Positions 15,301-22,891 of a stretch of 64,000 nt of DNA are shown one piece after another. A program made the position numbers and the translations under genes. Under the pieces are notes generated by a model that worked only from the letters and a program-made list of their open reading frames with translations, did not search any database and had not been told where the DNA came from. Source of the stretch: Azorinus chamasolen (lineage: Eukaryota > Mollusca > Bivalvia > Cardiida > Solecurtidae); contig OY755252.1 of NCBI GenBank assembly GCA_963576725.1, positions 46,644,140 to 46,708,139 on the forward strand, read 5' to 3'. The number at the start of each line of letters is the position of its first letter. Within the stretch, counting starts at the first letter, position 1.

Positions 15301-18300
15301 TCATCCTATATGGTCTGTTTTCATCTATTTCTGCAAATACGTTAAGGTATTGCATATATTATACAAATACTAATATAGTTTAGGTTAGCACAAAACAAGA
15401 CAAACATTCTGATTAATTGTACTTTTGTATTTTTACTGTTTTTGATTTGTACTTTTATTTTATGACAGCCAGTGAAATCTATGTTTTAAATGAATTATAT
15501 TGATATTTTTATATCTTTATCTTTGCAAAATTCCTCTATGCCGGGGGAAACTACTTTTCGTGAGTGTACAAACATGGAAGAATTGATTTACAGACATAAT
15601 AATAAAAAATTACTGTCATTTATGTTCAAACAAGACAAATGTAAAGAACAAAACTTTTCATTACACCTATAGATCTACAATGTAGATGGTTTGCTGAAAT
15701 GACAGCTAGAATACAACAATTTTGCAGACTTGCACAGACAGAAAACTAGAAAATGTATCCATAGGACACTGATGCCCCCACTTCAGACTTTTGGTCACAG
15801 AAAAGGCAATTTTTAAAGTCATTTTTGCAAATAAAGGGTCGCAACTCCTAAACAACTGAAGCGATTTACATGGCTATCGATCTTGACCAAGATATAATGG
15901 CAACAAACATGTGTGTAGAGTTTGGTGTGAATTGGGCAAATACCTTCCAAAAAGAATTCTGGACAAATTCTTCTAGATGTGTGTACGGACGTATGTGCGG
16001 ACAAGGGCAACCCTATATGCCACCACTATGTAGGGGCATAATAATAAGGATAGAAGAAGATAGAAACAACATGTAGAGAATAACAATTAACCCTCTACCT
16101 GATAATCCCGTCTTTTAACGCATTTGTAAAGAAAAAGTCAACAAGCAAAGAGATCCTGTAGGAACCGCATAATCAAGGAATACTTGTTTTGCTTACAGTG
16201 TATCAAAGGTTTATAAAATATTTTCTTATTACTAAATTCAACTTTTTTTCAAATTTCTGGTGATTAAACATTAAATAGATAGATATGCATAAATACAGAA
16301 CAGGTAAAGGGTTGAATAAATATTTTAACCCTTCCCTCATATATTCGTGTTTTCACACATTTGCAAACAGAGTAGACCCAGATCAGACGGCTCCTTGATC
16401 AGGGTCTACTCTGTTTGCTTACAGAATTTGATTTATCTATTTCTTTGTTTTCTGAAATGTCTACAATGTAGTACTTTCCATATTTCTTTATAGCTATTTT
16501 GTGAATGAATATTCCTAAAGGTATTGAAATTTAGAATAAACATAGAACAGGGAAAGGGTTAAGTCATATGATAAAGAGTTTTCGGCTATGTTGACGGCGA
16601 TGTTGACCCTATAAAATCGAATTCTACACACTTTTCATAGTAAGATACATCATTACCTCCCTAGAAACTTCCAGGGACTGACAAACTAAAGACAACCCGG
16701 AGGGATTTTTTTGTTGTTGTTGTTGGATGGAGGCCCAGTTTAGCATTTAACTGTTATAGTTTTACAGACAATATTTCACAAATCTATGATACATTAAAGA
16801 TGTATTATGTGCATTTTTGTATTAATCAATCAACACCCGAAGCTGTACAGGTATACATACAATGAAAATAATGCTTACAACTCATTTTCCGACAGGATAT
16901 ATTTGTTCAGCTAGATATTATCGCTATAGATCTGAATACTGCTAAATTCTTTAAAAGGAGCCTCCATTTTAGAAACAGGGACTTTGTACGGAAATCAGTG
17001 GACATCTTCGGCCAAGTTCTGAATGACTCCGATTCTATTTCGGAACAATGCGTTGAATATTAATTAGGTTGATACCACATGTACAATGGCTGACACTGGT
17101 TGTTGGCCTTCATAATAGATTTTATTCAGGAAAACAAGGCAATATGCCCATCTTACCACATAATTTACATGCAAATAAGCTTCATATACCATTCAATGGT
17201 GTCAATCAAATAGAACGGTCAAAGAGAGCTAACTCATACAGGTACATCCAATGATTATTTGCAGTATGTAAACAAGATGTGTTTGTGAAACACTATGCCC
17301 CCTCAATATGATATTTGACCCTGAAGGATGACCTTGATCTTGACATGTCACTCCTCAAACTGTGCAGCTTCATGCGGTACACATGCATACCATTTATCAA
17401 GTCTGTATCTCTAGTGGTTCAAAAGTTATGGCCAATGTTAAAAGTTGGTGACGTTTGACCATGAAGGATGACCTTGACCTTGACATGTCACCCCTCAAAC
17501 TGTGCGGCTTCATGACACACACATGCATACCAGTATCAAGGCTGTATATCTACTGCTTTAAACGTTATGGCCACTGTTAATGACCTTTGACCTTCAAAGA
17601 TGACCTTTACCTTGACATGTCACCCCTCAAACTGTGCAGCCAAATGAGAAACACATATATACAAACTATCAATTCTGTATCTCTACTGGTTCAAAATTTA
17701 TGGCCAATGTTAAAGTCGGTGACCTTTGACCCTAAAAGATGACCTTTACCTTGAAATGTTGCCCCTAAAAATGTGCAGCTTCATGAGATACACATGCATA
17801 CCAAATATCAAGACTATCTCTATTGGTTCAAAAGTTATGGCCAATTTGAAGTTGGTGACCTTTGACCCTGAATGATGACCTTGACATGTCACCCCTCAAA
17901 CTGTGCAGCTTCATGAGATACACAAGTATGCCAAATATCAAGTCTCTATCTGTACTGGTTCAAAAGTTATGGCCAATGTTAAAGTCGGTGATTTAACCCA
18001 TATGTTTGACCTCTGACCTTGAAAGATGACCTTGACCTTTACATGTCACACCTCAAAATGTGATGCTTTATGAGATACATATTCATGCCAAATATCAAGT
18101 CTGTATCTCTAGTGGATCAAAAGTTATGGCCAATGTTAAAAGTTGGTGACCTTTGACCATGAAGGATGACCTTGACCATGACATGTCACCCCTCAAACTG
18201 TGCGGCTTCATGACACACACATGCATACCAGTATCAAGGCTGTATATCTACTGCTCTAAACGTTATGTTCACTGTTAATGACCTTTGACCTTCAAAGATG

Positions 18301-20790
18301 ACCTTTACCTTGACATGTCACCCCTCAAACTGTGCAGCCAAATGAGAAACACATATATACAAACTATCAATTCTGTATCTCTACTGGTTCAAAAGTTATG
18401 GCCAATGTTAAAGTCGGTGACCTTTGACCCTGAAAGATGACCTTGACCTTGACATGTCACCCCCAAACTGTGCAGCTTCATGAGATACACATGCATACCA
18501 AATATCAAGTCTGTATCTACAGGTTCAAAAGTTATGGCCAGTGTTAAAGTCTGAGACCTTTGACCCTAAAAGATGACCTTTACCTTGAAATGTTGCCCCT
18601 CAAAATGTGCAGCTTCATGAGATACACATGCATACCAACTATCAAGACTATCTCTATTGGTTCAAAAGTTATGGCCAATTTGAAGTTGGTGACTTTGACC
18701 CTGAATGATGACCTTGACATGTCACCCCTCAAACTGTGCAGCTTCATGAGATACACAAGTATGCCAAATATCAAGTCTCTATCTGTACTGGTTCAAAAGT
18801 TATGGCCAATGTTAAAGTCGGTGATTTAACCCATATGTTTGACCTCTGACCTTGAAAGATGACCTTGACCTTTACATGTCACACCTCATGTGATGCTTTA
18901 TGAGATACATATTCATGCCAAATATCAAGTCTGTATCTCTAGTGGATCAAAAGTTATGGCCAATGTTAAAGTTACAGACAAACAGACAATTTGACCTTTG
19001 ACCCTGAAGGATGACCTTAACTTTGACATGTCACCCCTCAAAATGTACAGATTCATGAGATACACAAGCATGCCAAATATCAAGTCTCTATCTTTACTGG
19101 TCCAAAAGTTATAGCCAATGTTAGTCGGTAATTTGACCCATATATTTGACCTCTGACCTTGAAGGACGACCTTGACATGTCATCCCTCAAAATGTGCAGC
19201 TTAATGAAATACAAAACATATGCATGCCAAATATCAAGTCTCTATCTGTACTGACTCAAAAGTTATGACCAATGTTAAGGTTGCGTTAAAGTTACAGCAA
19301 AACCCCCCAGATAATTTGACCTTTGACCCTGAAAGATGACCTTGACCTTGACATGTCACCCCTTAAAATGTGCAGCTTCATGAGATACACAAGCATGCCA
19401 AATATCAAATCTCTATCTCTACTAGTCCAAAAGTTATGACTAATATTAAAATCAGTGATTTGACCCATATATTTGACCTCTGACCTTTAAGGATGACCTT
19501 GACCTTAACATGTCACCCCTTAAAATGTGCGGCTGTATGAGATACATATGCATGCCAAATATCAAGTCTATATCTGTACTGGCTCAAAAGTTATGACCAA
19601 TGTTAATATTGCTGACAAACAAACAGACAAACTGACAGGGCAAAAACAATATGCCCCCCAGATTTGATCTGGGGGGCATAAAAAATTGAATCTTACGATA
19701 GATTCCGGCAAATTGCGAAGGCTGTTCTGTTGGTTTCCGTAGCAATCCATTTTTTAATTTTTTTTCCCAAACTGACCGCTAAATAAGTGTTAAGGTACAT
19801 AGATTCCAATTCTGAAGTCAGTTACTAAGAAACGCAAAATTTGCGGAAATTTGTGTAGCATACACCTTTAACCAATGTTACATCCACAGATATTCACTGG
19901 ACCTCATTTGAAAACAGAGTATACACAGATCAGACAGCTAGTATACACAGATCAGACAGCTACTTACAAATTTGTGTGATTGCATGCTGTTAATTTGCAT
20001 GTTAAATTTAAAAGAATCCCTATTTAAAGTTCCTTATATATCATGCATTTTTACCTGTTCAGTTCAAATAGAGTTGGATGAATATTCAACAGGTAGATAT
20101 TAAATATTCATGAAAAAAGATAAAGGGATAATGACAGGATCAGTATGAAATAACTTGCATAAAAGTTAACCCATTCCATCGATAACAAGACTTTTATGAT
20201 ATTGACCCATGGCAGCTCGAGTAAGCAAGCTTCACAGCAACATGTGGGTACACGTGTGTAAGAACGTACATTTACACCGGTTATAGTGCTTAACTTAGGT
20301 AAAAAACAAACGTGTAACTTCCAGTAAAAGTCATGGAGTCCAAGTTATGACCTATGGTAACATTATCATAGGTCTTTGAAGTTATGTAGTCACCTAGATC
20401 GCATTTGTGTACTCTAAATGGTGATATCGAGCTGTACCCAAGATATCCCAAGACAGCAACAATCACAAAATTAGCATGCCTTTTTACAGGTCATTAATGA
20501 GACTAGTAGTCACCGGTTATAAAGTTGGATTTCCTGCATTGTTGTTTCTGCACATCGTATAACTTTGATGAATATTTTAACAAAGTTAACTGAGAACCAT
20601 CTGAAACCCATGAATGCAAGAGATAAAGTTCTAGATATTGATAAAAACCTGCACTGCCGAAGTTCTTCGTAGATTGGCGAAAAATGAATTTGACATTTTG
20701 TTCGATTTCCCTATTTCTGTGAAAAAGGCAGGCTTCTTCTAAATTTGAAAATAGATATTCGGCCTCCGGCCGTGCTGTGGCTTTGGCCAT
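1774..20790 (-). CDS. Gene 1: CARF-like domain plus C2H2 zinc-finger protein, 3' partial (7 exons)
   Basis: Probable nuclear DNA-binding protein. Seven minus-strand exons join in frame: 20649-20790, 15206-15330, 14542-14652, 12269-12403, 7431-7605, 3637-3804 and 1774-1941, giving 341 visible residues. Every junction has GT/AG ends and compatible phase. Residues 1-171 (exons 1-4) resemble the CARF/ALS2CR8-type region: a start motif NVKFIFRQSTKNFG, then a Gly-Tyr-Lys-Val...His-Gly-Pro stretch, then KKLGC and a Phe-Pro turn. Residues 172-229 hold a basic linker and one C2H2 finger; residues 230-341 hold four more. The last visible exon ends at a donor with no stop, so the gene continues beyond position 1. 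TAG lies directly upstream and in frame with the ATG. Introns are full of transposons. The fold label is from memory; the zinc fingers are certain. Confidence 0.8.
1972..2456. mobile_element. Family C TTAA-MITE split by a nested family B MITE
   Basis: The left half of family C (CCTTTCCTCCATAAATAC through CTGCTCTGTTTGCTTA) stops at 2080. A complete family B copy occupies about 2080-2316. The right half of C resumes (GATGTGATTCTATATTTTCTG to about 2456). B appears to have entered C at a TTAA-like site. Confidence 0.65.
2531..2781. mobile_element. Family C TTAA-MITE
   Basis: Ends AACCCTTTACTCCATAAATA and CATGGAGGAAAGGATTAA. It contains the hairpin arm GTAGACCCAGATCAGACGGC and the partner arm near 2612. 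Confidence 0.65.
2776..3184 (+). repeat. 42-bp minisatellite, about 9-10 copies
   Basis: The unit contains CTGTAGATAAGACGTGTATT and CATATACTCTCAGG. As 42 is a multiple of three, one frame stays open for 141 codons. Intron 6 of gene 1. Confidence 0.9.
3205..3583. mobile_element. Degenerate family G hairpin followed by family A TTAA-MITE
   Basis: Family G remnant at 3205-3362. The family A copy at 3371-3583 has ends TTAACCCTTTCCTTCATATA and GGGAAAGGGTTAA, but the left hairpin arm is missing. Confidence 0.55.
3637..3804 (-). CDS. Gene 1 exon 6 (zinc fingers 2 and 3)
   Basis: 168 nt, phase 1 to 1. It carries two complete C2H2 fingers, C-X2-C-X12-H-X3-H, separated by the linker HSGEK. With the G carried from exon 5 the exon opens TGIKPYECEEC, a standard inter-finger linker. 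Gene 2 exon 6 has identical length and phase. Confidence 0.9.
3828..4509 (+). mobile_element. Repeat-core element with hairpin ends (HINE-like)
   Basis: Starts near AGAACTATCTCTCTATCACT and ends in a hairpin, TATATCCCC...GGGGGTATA. The core holds about three diverged ~185-bp direct repeats around ATTCATGGTTATTATGTA. No protein. In intron 5 of gene 1. Confidence 0.5.
4574..4995. mobile_element. Family C MITE (4574-4791) and family G hairpin (4845-4995)
   Basis: The C copy runs from GTTAACCCTTAACTCC to GGAGTTAAGGGTTAA with hairpin core AGCAGAGCCAGATCAGACGG. The G copy has arms TTTCTCCACAAAACCCTATG and CATAGGCTTTGGTGGAGAAA around CTTCGAGACGATTC. Confidence 0.65.
5404..5632. mobile_element. Family B TTAA-MITE
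   Basis: Ends TTTAACCCTTTCCTCCATAG and TATGGAGGAAAGGGTTAA. The centre is a perfect palindrome around TTTGCTCCTATAGGAGCAAA, giving a cruciform-capable core. Confidence 0.75.
5803..6053. mobile_element. Family A TTAA-MITE, nearly intact
   Basis: Ends TTAACCCTTTCCCTCGTGTA and AACAGGGAAAGGGTTAA. The core hairpin is GTAGACCCAGATCAGACAGC facing GCCGTCTGATCAGGGTCTAC. The right side has AGATCTGTTTCTTTAACTTT. TTAA target and CCCTTT ends suggest mobilisation by a piggyBac-type transposase (inference). Confidence 0.75.
6232..6388. repeat. GATA/GATG tetranucleotide microsatellite
   Basis: A GATG-rich part grades into about 80 bases of uninterrupted GATA repeats. Confidence 0.95.
6394..6923. mobile_element. 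CAGTAAAACC-type TA MITE with nested fragments
   Basis: Ends CAGTAAAACCTCTA and TAGAGGGGTTTTACTG, flanked by TA, fitting a Tc1/mariner-like group. Inside are hairpin arms AGAAAGCTCCTAGGGGAGCT and a family C fragment at 6530-6690. A second copy lies at 33698-33872. Confidence 0.65.
6950..7332. mobile_element. Composite family A TTAA-MITE, reversed
   Basis: From GTTAACCCTTTCCATGTTC to ATGAGGTAAAGGGTT. It carries two copies of the AGCAAACAGAGCAGACTC-type arm and an insert like family G (TTCTCTGCGAAACCCAATAT), so it looks like a recombinant of two copies. Confidence 0.6.
7431..7605 (-). CDS. Gene 1 exon 5 (basic linker and first zinc finger)
   Basis: 175 nt, phase 0 to 1, acceptor TTTCAAACAG and donor ACAG|GTAC. 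A His/Gln start and a lysine-rich patch (RQKGRKKGKAKDE) precede a C2H2 finger with Cys pair CAEC and His pair H-X3-H ending in RHTG. The lysine patch could act as a nuclear localisation signal (inference). It was too short and start-less to show as an open frame. The matching gene 2 exon is 94 nt and lacks the basic insert. Confidence 0.78.
7606..7924. other. Gene 1 intron 4, proximal part
   Basis: AT-rich, with nothing recognised except a short palindrome AGACAGATATATCTATCTGC near 7640. Confidence 0.4.
7925..10110. repeat. 39-bp minisatellite, about 55 copies, graded variants
   Basis: The unit contains GCTAACTCCCCTATACGGCC and ACAGGCAGGATTCCAAT. Copies near 7990-8820 are most alike. 8895-9125 is a sub-array of a second variant (ATGAATAACTCTTCTATACA). 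9330-10100 is more diverged. Because 39 is a multiple of three, long frames stay open on both strands (327 and 205 codons). Lies in intron 4 of gene 1; I do not consider it coding. Confidence 0.92.
10111..10502. other. Degenerate repeat-core element fragment
   Basis: Two diverged ~115-bp repeats (CTGTGCCTTAATTTGTCA, CTGTGCCTTGTCATGATAAG) followed by ATGAAGACAATGACAATG. It resembles the cores of neighbouring repeat elements but no ends are visible. Confidence 0.35.
10503..11497 (+). mobile_element. Repeat-core element with hairpin ends (HINE-like)
   Basis: Starts AACTAGAGGTTTTTGTCACA, a short hairpin, then GGATGTGTCCCC. It ends in the strong hairpin TATGTCTCCCCC...GGGGGGAGACATA. The core holds about five ~150-bp units (GCCAGAGTTATGGACCTTG, AGTTATCGTCCGGACAAAA), then a GACAGACGGACAGACAGACA stretch. 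The same unit recurs reversed at 43830-43975. Confidence 0.7.
11510..12253. mobile_element. Partial TTAA-MITEs and family D MITE
   Basis: Degenerate A-like copies at about 11510-11720 and 11880-11975. Family D at 11999-12253 has ends ACTAACCCTTTCGGCGCC and GGTGGTGAAAGGGTTAA, core arms AAGTCCCTGATCAGAGGCCA and TGGCTTCTGATCTGGGACTG. Confidence 0.6.
12269..12403 (-). CDS. Gene 1 exon 4 (CARF-like segment)
   Basis: 135 nt, phase 0 to 0, from TTTAAG to CTG|GTATTG. It encodes VDPESMTKCERTTLAQRIRT followed by a segment ending TYPDKQHIGHPIGL. Gene 2 exon 4 is also exactly 135 nt and ends in a similar VIGEHKNHKTRH, so the exon is conserved in size and role. Confidence 0.8.
12453..13105 (+). mobile_element. 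Repeat-core element (HINE-like), end uncertain
   Basis: Start AACTAGAACTATCACTGAAG with short hairpin CACTGAAGGTG. About four ~200-bp repeats contain AATCAGGGGCAATAACTCTG. It ends near TATATACCCCCTCTCAAACT, a one-sided terminal hairpin. Confidence 0.5.
13120..13411 (+). mobile_element. Repeat-core element, single-unit copy
   Basis: Start AACAAGAGCTGTCCACAGAC; end hairpin TAGCTCCACTTTTTGAAAAA closing GTGGAGCTA. It is a short copy of the family seen reversed at 26260-27021. Confidence 0.75.
13412..14187. other. AT-rich intron with a 51-bp tandem duplication
   Basis: Only structure seen: two near-perfect copies of a 51-bp unit (GTCAGCATATATGTGCATTA...) at about 13887-13987. Confidence 0.6.
14188..14427. 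mobile_element. Family E TTAA-MITE
   Basis: Ends TTAACACTTCGCTTACTG and AGCAAGCGAAGGGTTAA. The core pairs TGCAGATCCTGCAGGAGC with GTCTCATCTGGGTCTTCAC. A second copy lies at 61387-61636. Confidence 0.72.
14542..14652 (-). CDS. Gene 1 exon 3 (CARF-like segment)
   Basis: 111 nt, phase 0 to 0. The acceptor is a T-rich tract ending CATAAG and the donor is TTG|GTAAGT. It encodes 37 residues including GHNYAACGQRRPTKKLGCEV and a terminal IFPEEL. Gene 2 exon 3 shows the same pattern (DHDYAEP, KMHCP, VICFPEYK). Confidence 0.8.
14653..15205. other. Gene 1 intron 2, nothing recognised
   Basis: AT-rich, no repeat or coding signal seen on either strand. Confidence 0.4.
15206..15330 (-). CDS. Gene 1 exon 2 (CARF-like segment)
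   Basis: 125 nt, entering in phase 1 and leaving in phase 0. The acceptor is TTTGCAG and the donor ATG|GTAATA. It encodes IDENRPYRMNFFQSHPYITL followed by GYKVLECHHGPKWKK. The GYKVLECHHGPK stretch aligns with GNEIRLCQDGPK in gene 2 exon 2, which has the same phases. Confidence 0.78.
15331..15743. other. Gene 1 intron 1, distal part, nothing recognised
   Basis: AT-rich; a short open frame (15490-15672) shows no coding character. Confidence 0.4.
15744..16040 (+). mobile_element. Repeat-core element, short copy
   Basis: Start AACTAGAAAATGTATCCATA with hairpin TCCATAGGA, then GATGCCCCC; end TATATGCCACC...GGGGCATA. A reversed, longer relative is at 29406-30180 (shares GGGTCGCAACTCCTAAA on one strand). 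Confidence 0.6.
16087..16560. mobile_element. Two TTAA-MITEs in a row (diverged copy, then family A)
   Basis: 16087-16313 runs from TTAACCCTCTACCTGATAAT to GGTAAAGGGTTGA. 16325-16560 is a family A copy from TTTTAACCCTTCCCTC to GGGAAAGGGTTAA with both core arms but a shortened loop (GGCTCCTTGATCAGGG). Confidence 0.65.
16561..17270. other. Gene 1 intron 1, nothing recognised
   Basis: AT-rich with a short TTG repeat near 16710. No element ends or coding signal seen. Confidence 0.4.
17271..19680 (+). mobile_element. 2.4-kb repeat-core element rich in TGACCT half-sites
   Basis: Start AACAAGATGTGTTTGTGAAA, a short hairpin, then TATGCCCCC. End hairpin TATGCCCCCCAGATTTGATC closing TGGGGGGCATA. The core has about 16 units of ~140 bp, each with TGACCTTTGACC, TGACCTTGACCTTGACATG and AAAAGTTATGGCCAATGTTA. 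Part of the array is duplicated (see findings). A reversed short copy is at 33885-34312. No protein. Lies in intron 1 of gene 1. Confidence 0.8.
19681..20648. other. Gene 1 intron 1, proximal part
   Basis: Contains a degenerate TTAA-MITE at about 19865-20130 with a 22-bp direct repeat (CACAGATCAGACAGCTA twice). No other feature seen. Confidence 0.4.
20649..20790 (-). CDS. Gene 1 exon 1 (start codon, N-terminal CARF-like segment)
   Basis: 142 nt, 47 codons plus one base. It begins MAKATARPEAEYLFSNLEEA and contains NVKFIFRQSTKNFG. An in-frame TAG abuts the ATG, and a G follows at +4. The donor is CAG|GTTTTT, weak after +2, but it leaves phase 1, which is exactly what exon 2 needs. The same open frame runs on past the donor to about 20503 without matching the paralogue, so a retained-intron form is the alternative. 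Gene 2 exon 1 has the same placement and phase. Confidence 0.72.
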
Positions 20791-21080
20791 CTAATTCTTG
20801 GATTTAACCCGGTTTACGGTAGCCGAAGATAGCGTGTGCCGAGTGATTTCGGTGATTTGGTCGTTGTTATTTAGCGCATTTATCATTTATCCTTTGGAAT
20901 ACTGATTCTACAGCGAATCGCATCCTTTAACTTAGTTAAACGGAGTAACCTCCCTTGACAGTCTCCTCGCTCATTCAAGGCTATTTGTACAGCATCGGAG
21001 TTTGTTTTGTTCGGAGTGTCTATTTCAACGTATTTTTTGTGTCCTAACTTAAGGTAGCGAGATAGGATTAGCACTACGTA
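20791..21080. promoter_or_regulatory. Presumed promoter side of gene 1
   Basis: About 290 bases between the gene 1 start codon and the foldback element. No convincing TATA box or initiator. The region is less AT-rich than its surroundings. Assignment is by position only. Confidence 0.3.
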
Positions 21081-22266
21081 CTACTGTCCATTTCAATTTT
21101 CTTTGTCACTGAATTTGAATCGAGGATATTTTTTATTTCGAGTCGGACTGACTTTAAATCTACTTAATTTGATCGCATAGTTTTTCAGGAATTTCCATGC
21201 TAAATATGAGTTATGGTCGTTTCGTCGACCTTCCCGTTCGTTGACCTTAATTTATATAGCAAACCCAAAGTCGTTCGTGGACCACGACCACGAAGTAAAT
21301 ACAGACAGTCCGTATTTACTTCGTGTCATTACATCGGGATTACGTTTTCACACCTATGCCGCGGCTATGATTGGTCGGAAATTATGGCAAACTGCCCAAT
21401 ATAATAGTTAAGACCCAGATCAAGATAGCTTTATATTGGATAAAAAGTGATAAATTCAATGTGTTTAAATATTTATGGATTTACTTTATAGAATATACAC
21501 TATGCAAAAAGAAATGATACAGGAATTATCAATAAAATAATGAAATTTCGATCAGTGTCTACGTATGTGTGAATCGATATAATTGTAAATAAGAAGTTTC
21601 AACTATCGATAAACACTGGTATTTAGGTATAGACATATATTTAATAGCACACTTGATTTATAAAACGTTATATTGAATACAAATTTAAATGCATGAAGTG
21701 CTCATTTGATTTTTATGAAAAATAACGTGATCTGGGTAAAATATATCATCAAATCGAAAGTTACCAAATATAACGTGATCTTGATATGGGTCTGAACAAT
21801 GATTGGGCAGTTTGCCATTATTACAGGCACTTGCCTACTTGCTTACTGCTGACATCAAATACGCAGATGCGGCATAGGTGTGAACATTTAATTGATCCCT
21901 ATGTAATGATTAATTAAGGTCGCCTAAACGACTTTGAGTTTACTATATATAAATTAAGGTCGACGAACGGGAAGGTCGACGAAACGACCATCACCCCTTA
22001 ATGTCCCTCAATGCCGTGCAGTGACAAGAAAGAAAATGCCGAAAATACATTTTTACATTTTGAAATGAACATGTTTACAATGGAGAAACATTGTATGCAT
22101 GCATGAAATCTTTATTTAAAGATGGATTAAAAGGAAACTAGGACACAGAGTTCCTGATAAACACTTTAAGCGTTTTAATTTGATCTATTATATTAAATAT
22201 GGTGAGAAGTGAAAAACAAATCTCGATTCAAATTCAGTGAAAAAAGTAAATTGAGATGGACAGTAG
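21081..22266. mobile_element. 1.2-kb foldback element between the two genes
   Basis: Outer arms CTACTGTCCATTTCAATTTT and its complement at 22258-22266 and inward. Inner arms of about 65 bases around GGTCGTTTCGTCGACCTTCC (21213 on; complement at 21955-21991). Further inside, GGCAAACTGCCCAAT and ACCCAGATCAAGAT pair with their complements near 21780-21820. It also holds a hairpin ACGAAGTAAATACAGACAGT. No protein. Confidence 0.7.
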
Positions 22267-22770
22267 TTATCAGAAAATGGTATTTAATACTACCATGCAA
22301 GAGTCATTTTTCTAAACATTGTTGATTAGTTATATTCAAATGGTTAGTTAATTATATATCTGCCTTCTTTTGATCACGAAGTAAATGCAGATTGTATTTA
22401 CTTCCTGTTTTAATTGATGTTAGGCGGTCAAAGCAAGATATCAAACAACTTTGACATGCATCCCTCTCTGTACGTAGTGCCGCGCATGGCATAAAACAAG
22501 CATGGCACATAGAAGCAAGGTTAGGATACACGCTCCAAAATTACGTTTCATTCCATTCTATATGGTTATTTCAGATATATGAATACAGAAAATATGCTTA
22601 TAAATATTATTAATTTACCCTTTCTTTAGAAATTTAGAAAAGGCGGAAACTGTGTTGCTGCGGGGGGGAAAAGGGGATACGTTTTAATAGCCTTATCTTT
22701 GTGCACCACCGTCAGAAAATAGCCAGTACAGCTTCAAACGGTGTTTATATGAAATACGTTCCTATAAAAT
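22267..22770. promoter_or_regulatory. Presumed promoter side of gene 2
   Basis: About 500 bases upstream of the gene 2 ATG. It contains a small hairpin (CACGAAGTAAATGCAGATTG, 22375) like one inside the neighbouring foldback, and a G-rich run near 22660. TATAAAAT at 22763 is too close to the ATG to be its TATA box. Confidence 0.3.
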
Positions 22771-22891
22771 ATGGCTGAAATATTGTGTTTCTGTACTTTT
22801 AATGAAGCGCTAGAGTTTATAAAGAAGACAGAGCAGGAAACGATGTCCAAGTTTATCGTGTGCAAGAGGACCAGTGACATAGCCAGAACAA
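22771..22891 (+). CDS. Gene 2 exon 1 (start codon)
   Basis: 121 nt, 40 codons plus one base, with donor ACAA|GTAATA leaving phase 1 as exon 2 requires. It encodes MAEILCFCTFNEALEFIKKT then MSKFIVCKRTSDIART. It matches gene 1 exon 1 in layout (aromatic-start segment, Glu-Ala pair, K-F-I hydrophobic strand, R/K-S/T-x-x). A TAA lies two codons upstream in frame. It is too short to stand out as an open frame. Confidence 0.68.

Noticed and set aside
20883..21074. 63-codon minus-strand open frame upstream of gene 1
   Set aside because: No similarity to the paralogue or any domain I know; no phase-compatible splice to exon 1 was evident.
22763..22770. TATA box of gene 2
   Set aside because: TATAAAAT lies directly against the proposed ATG, too close to direct transcription from upstream of that codon.
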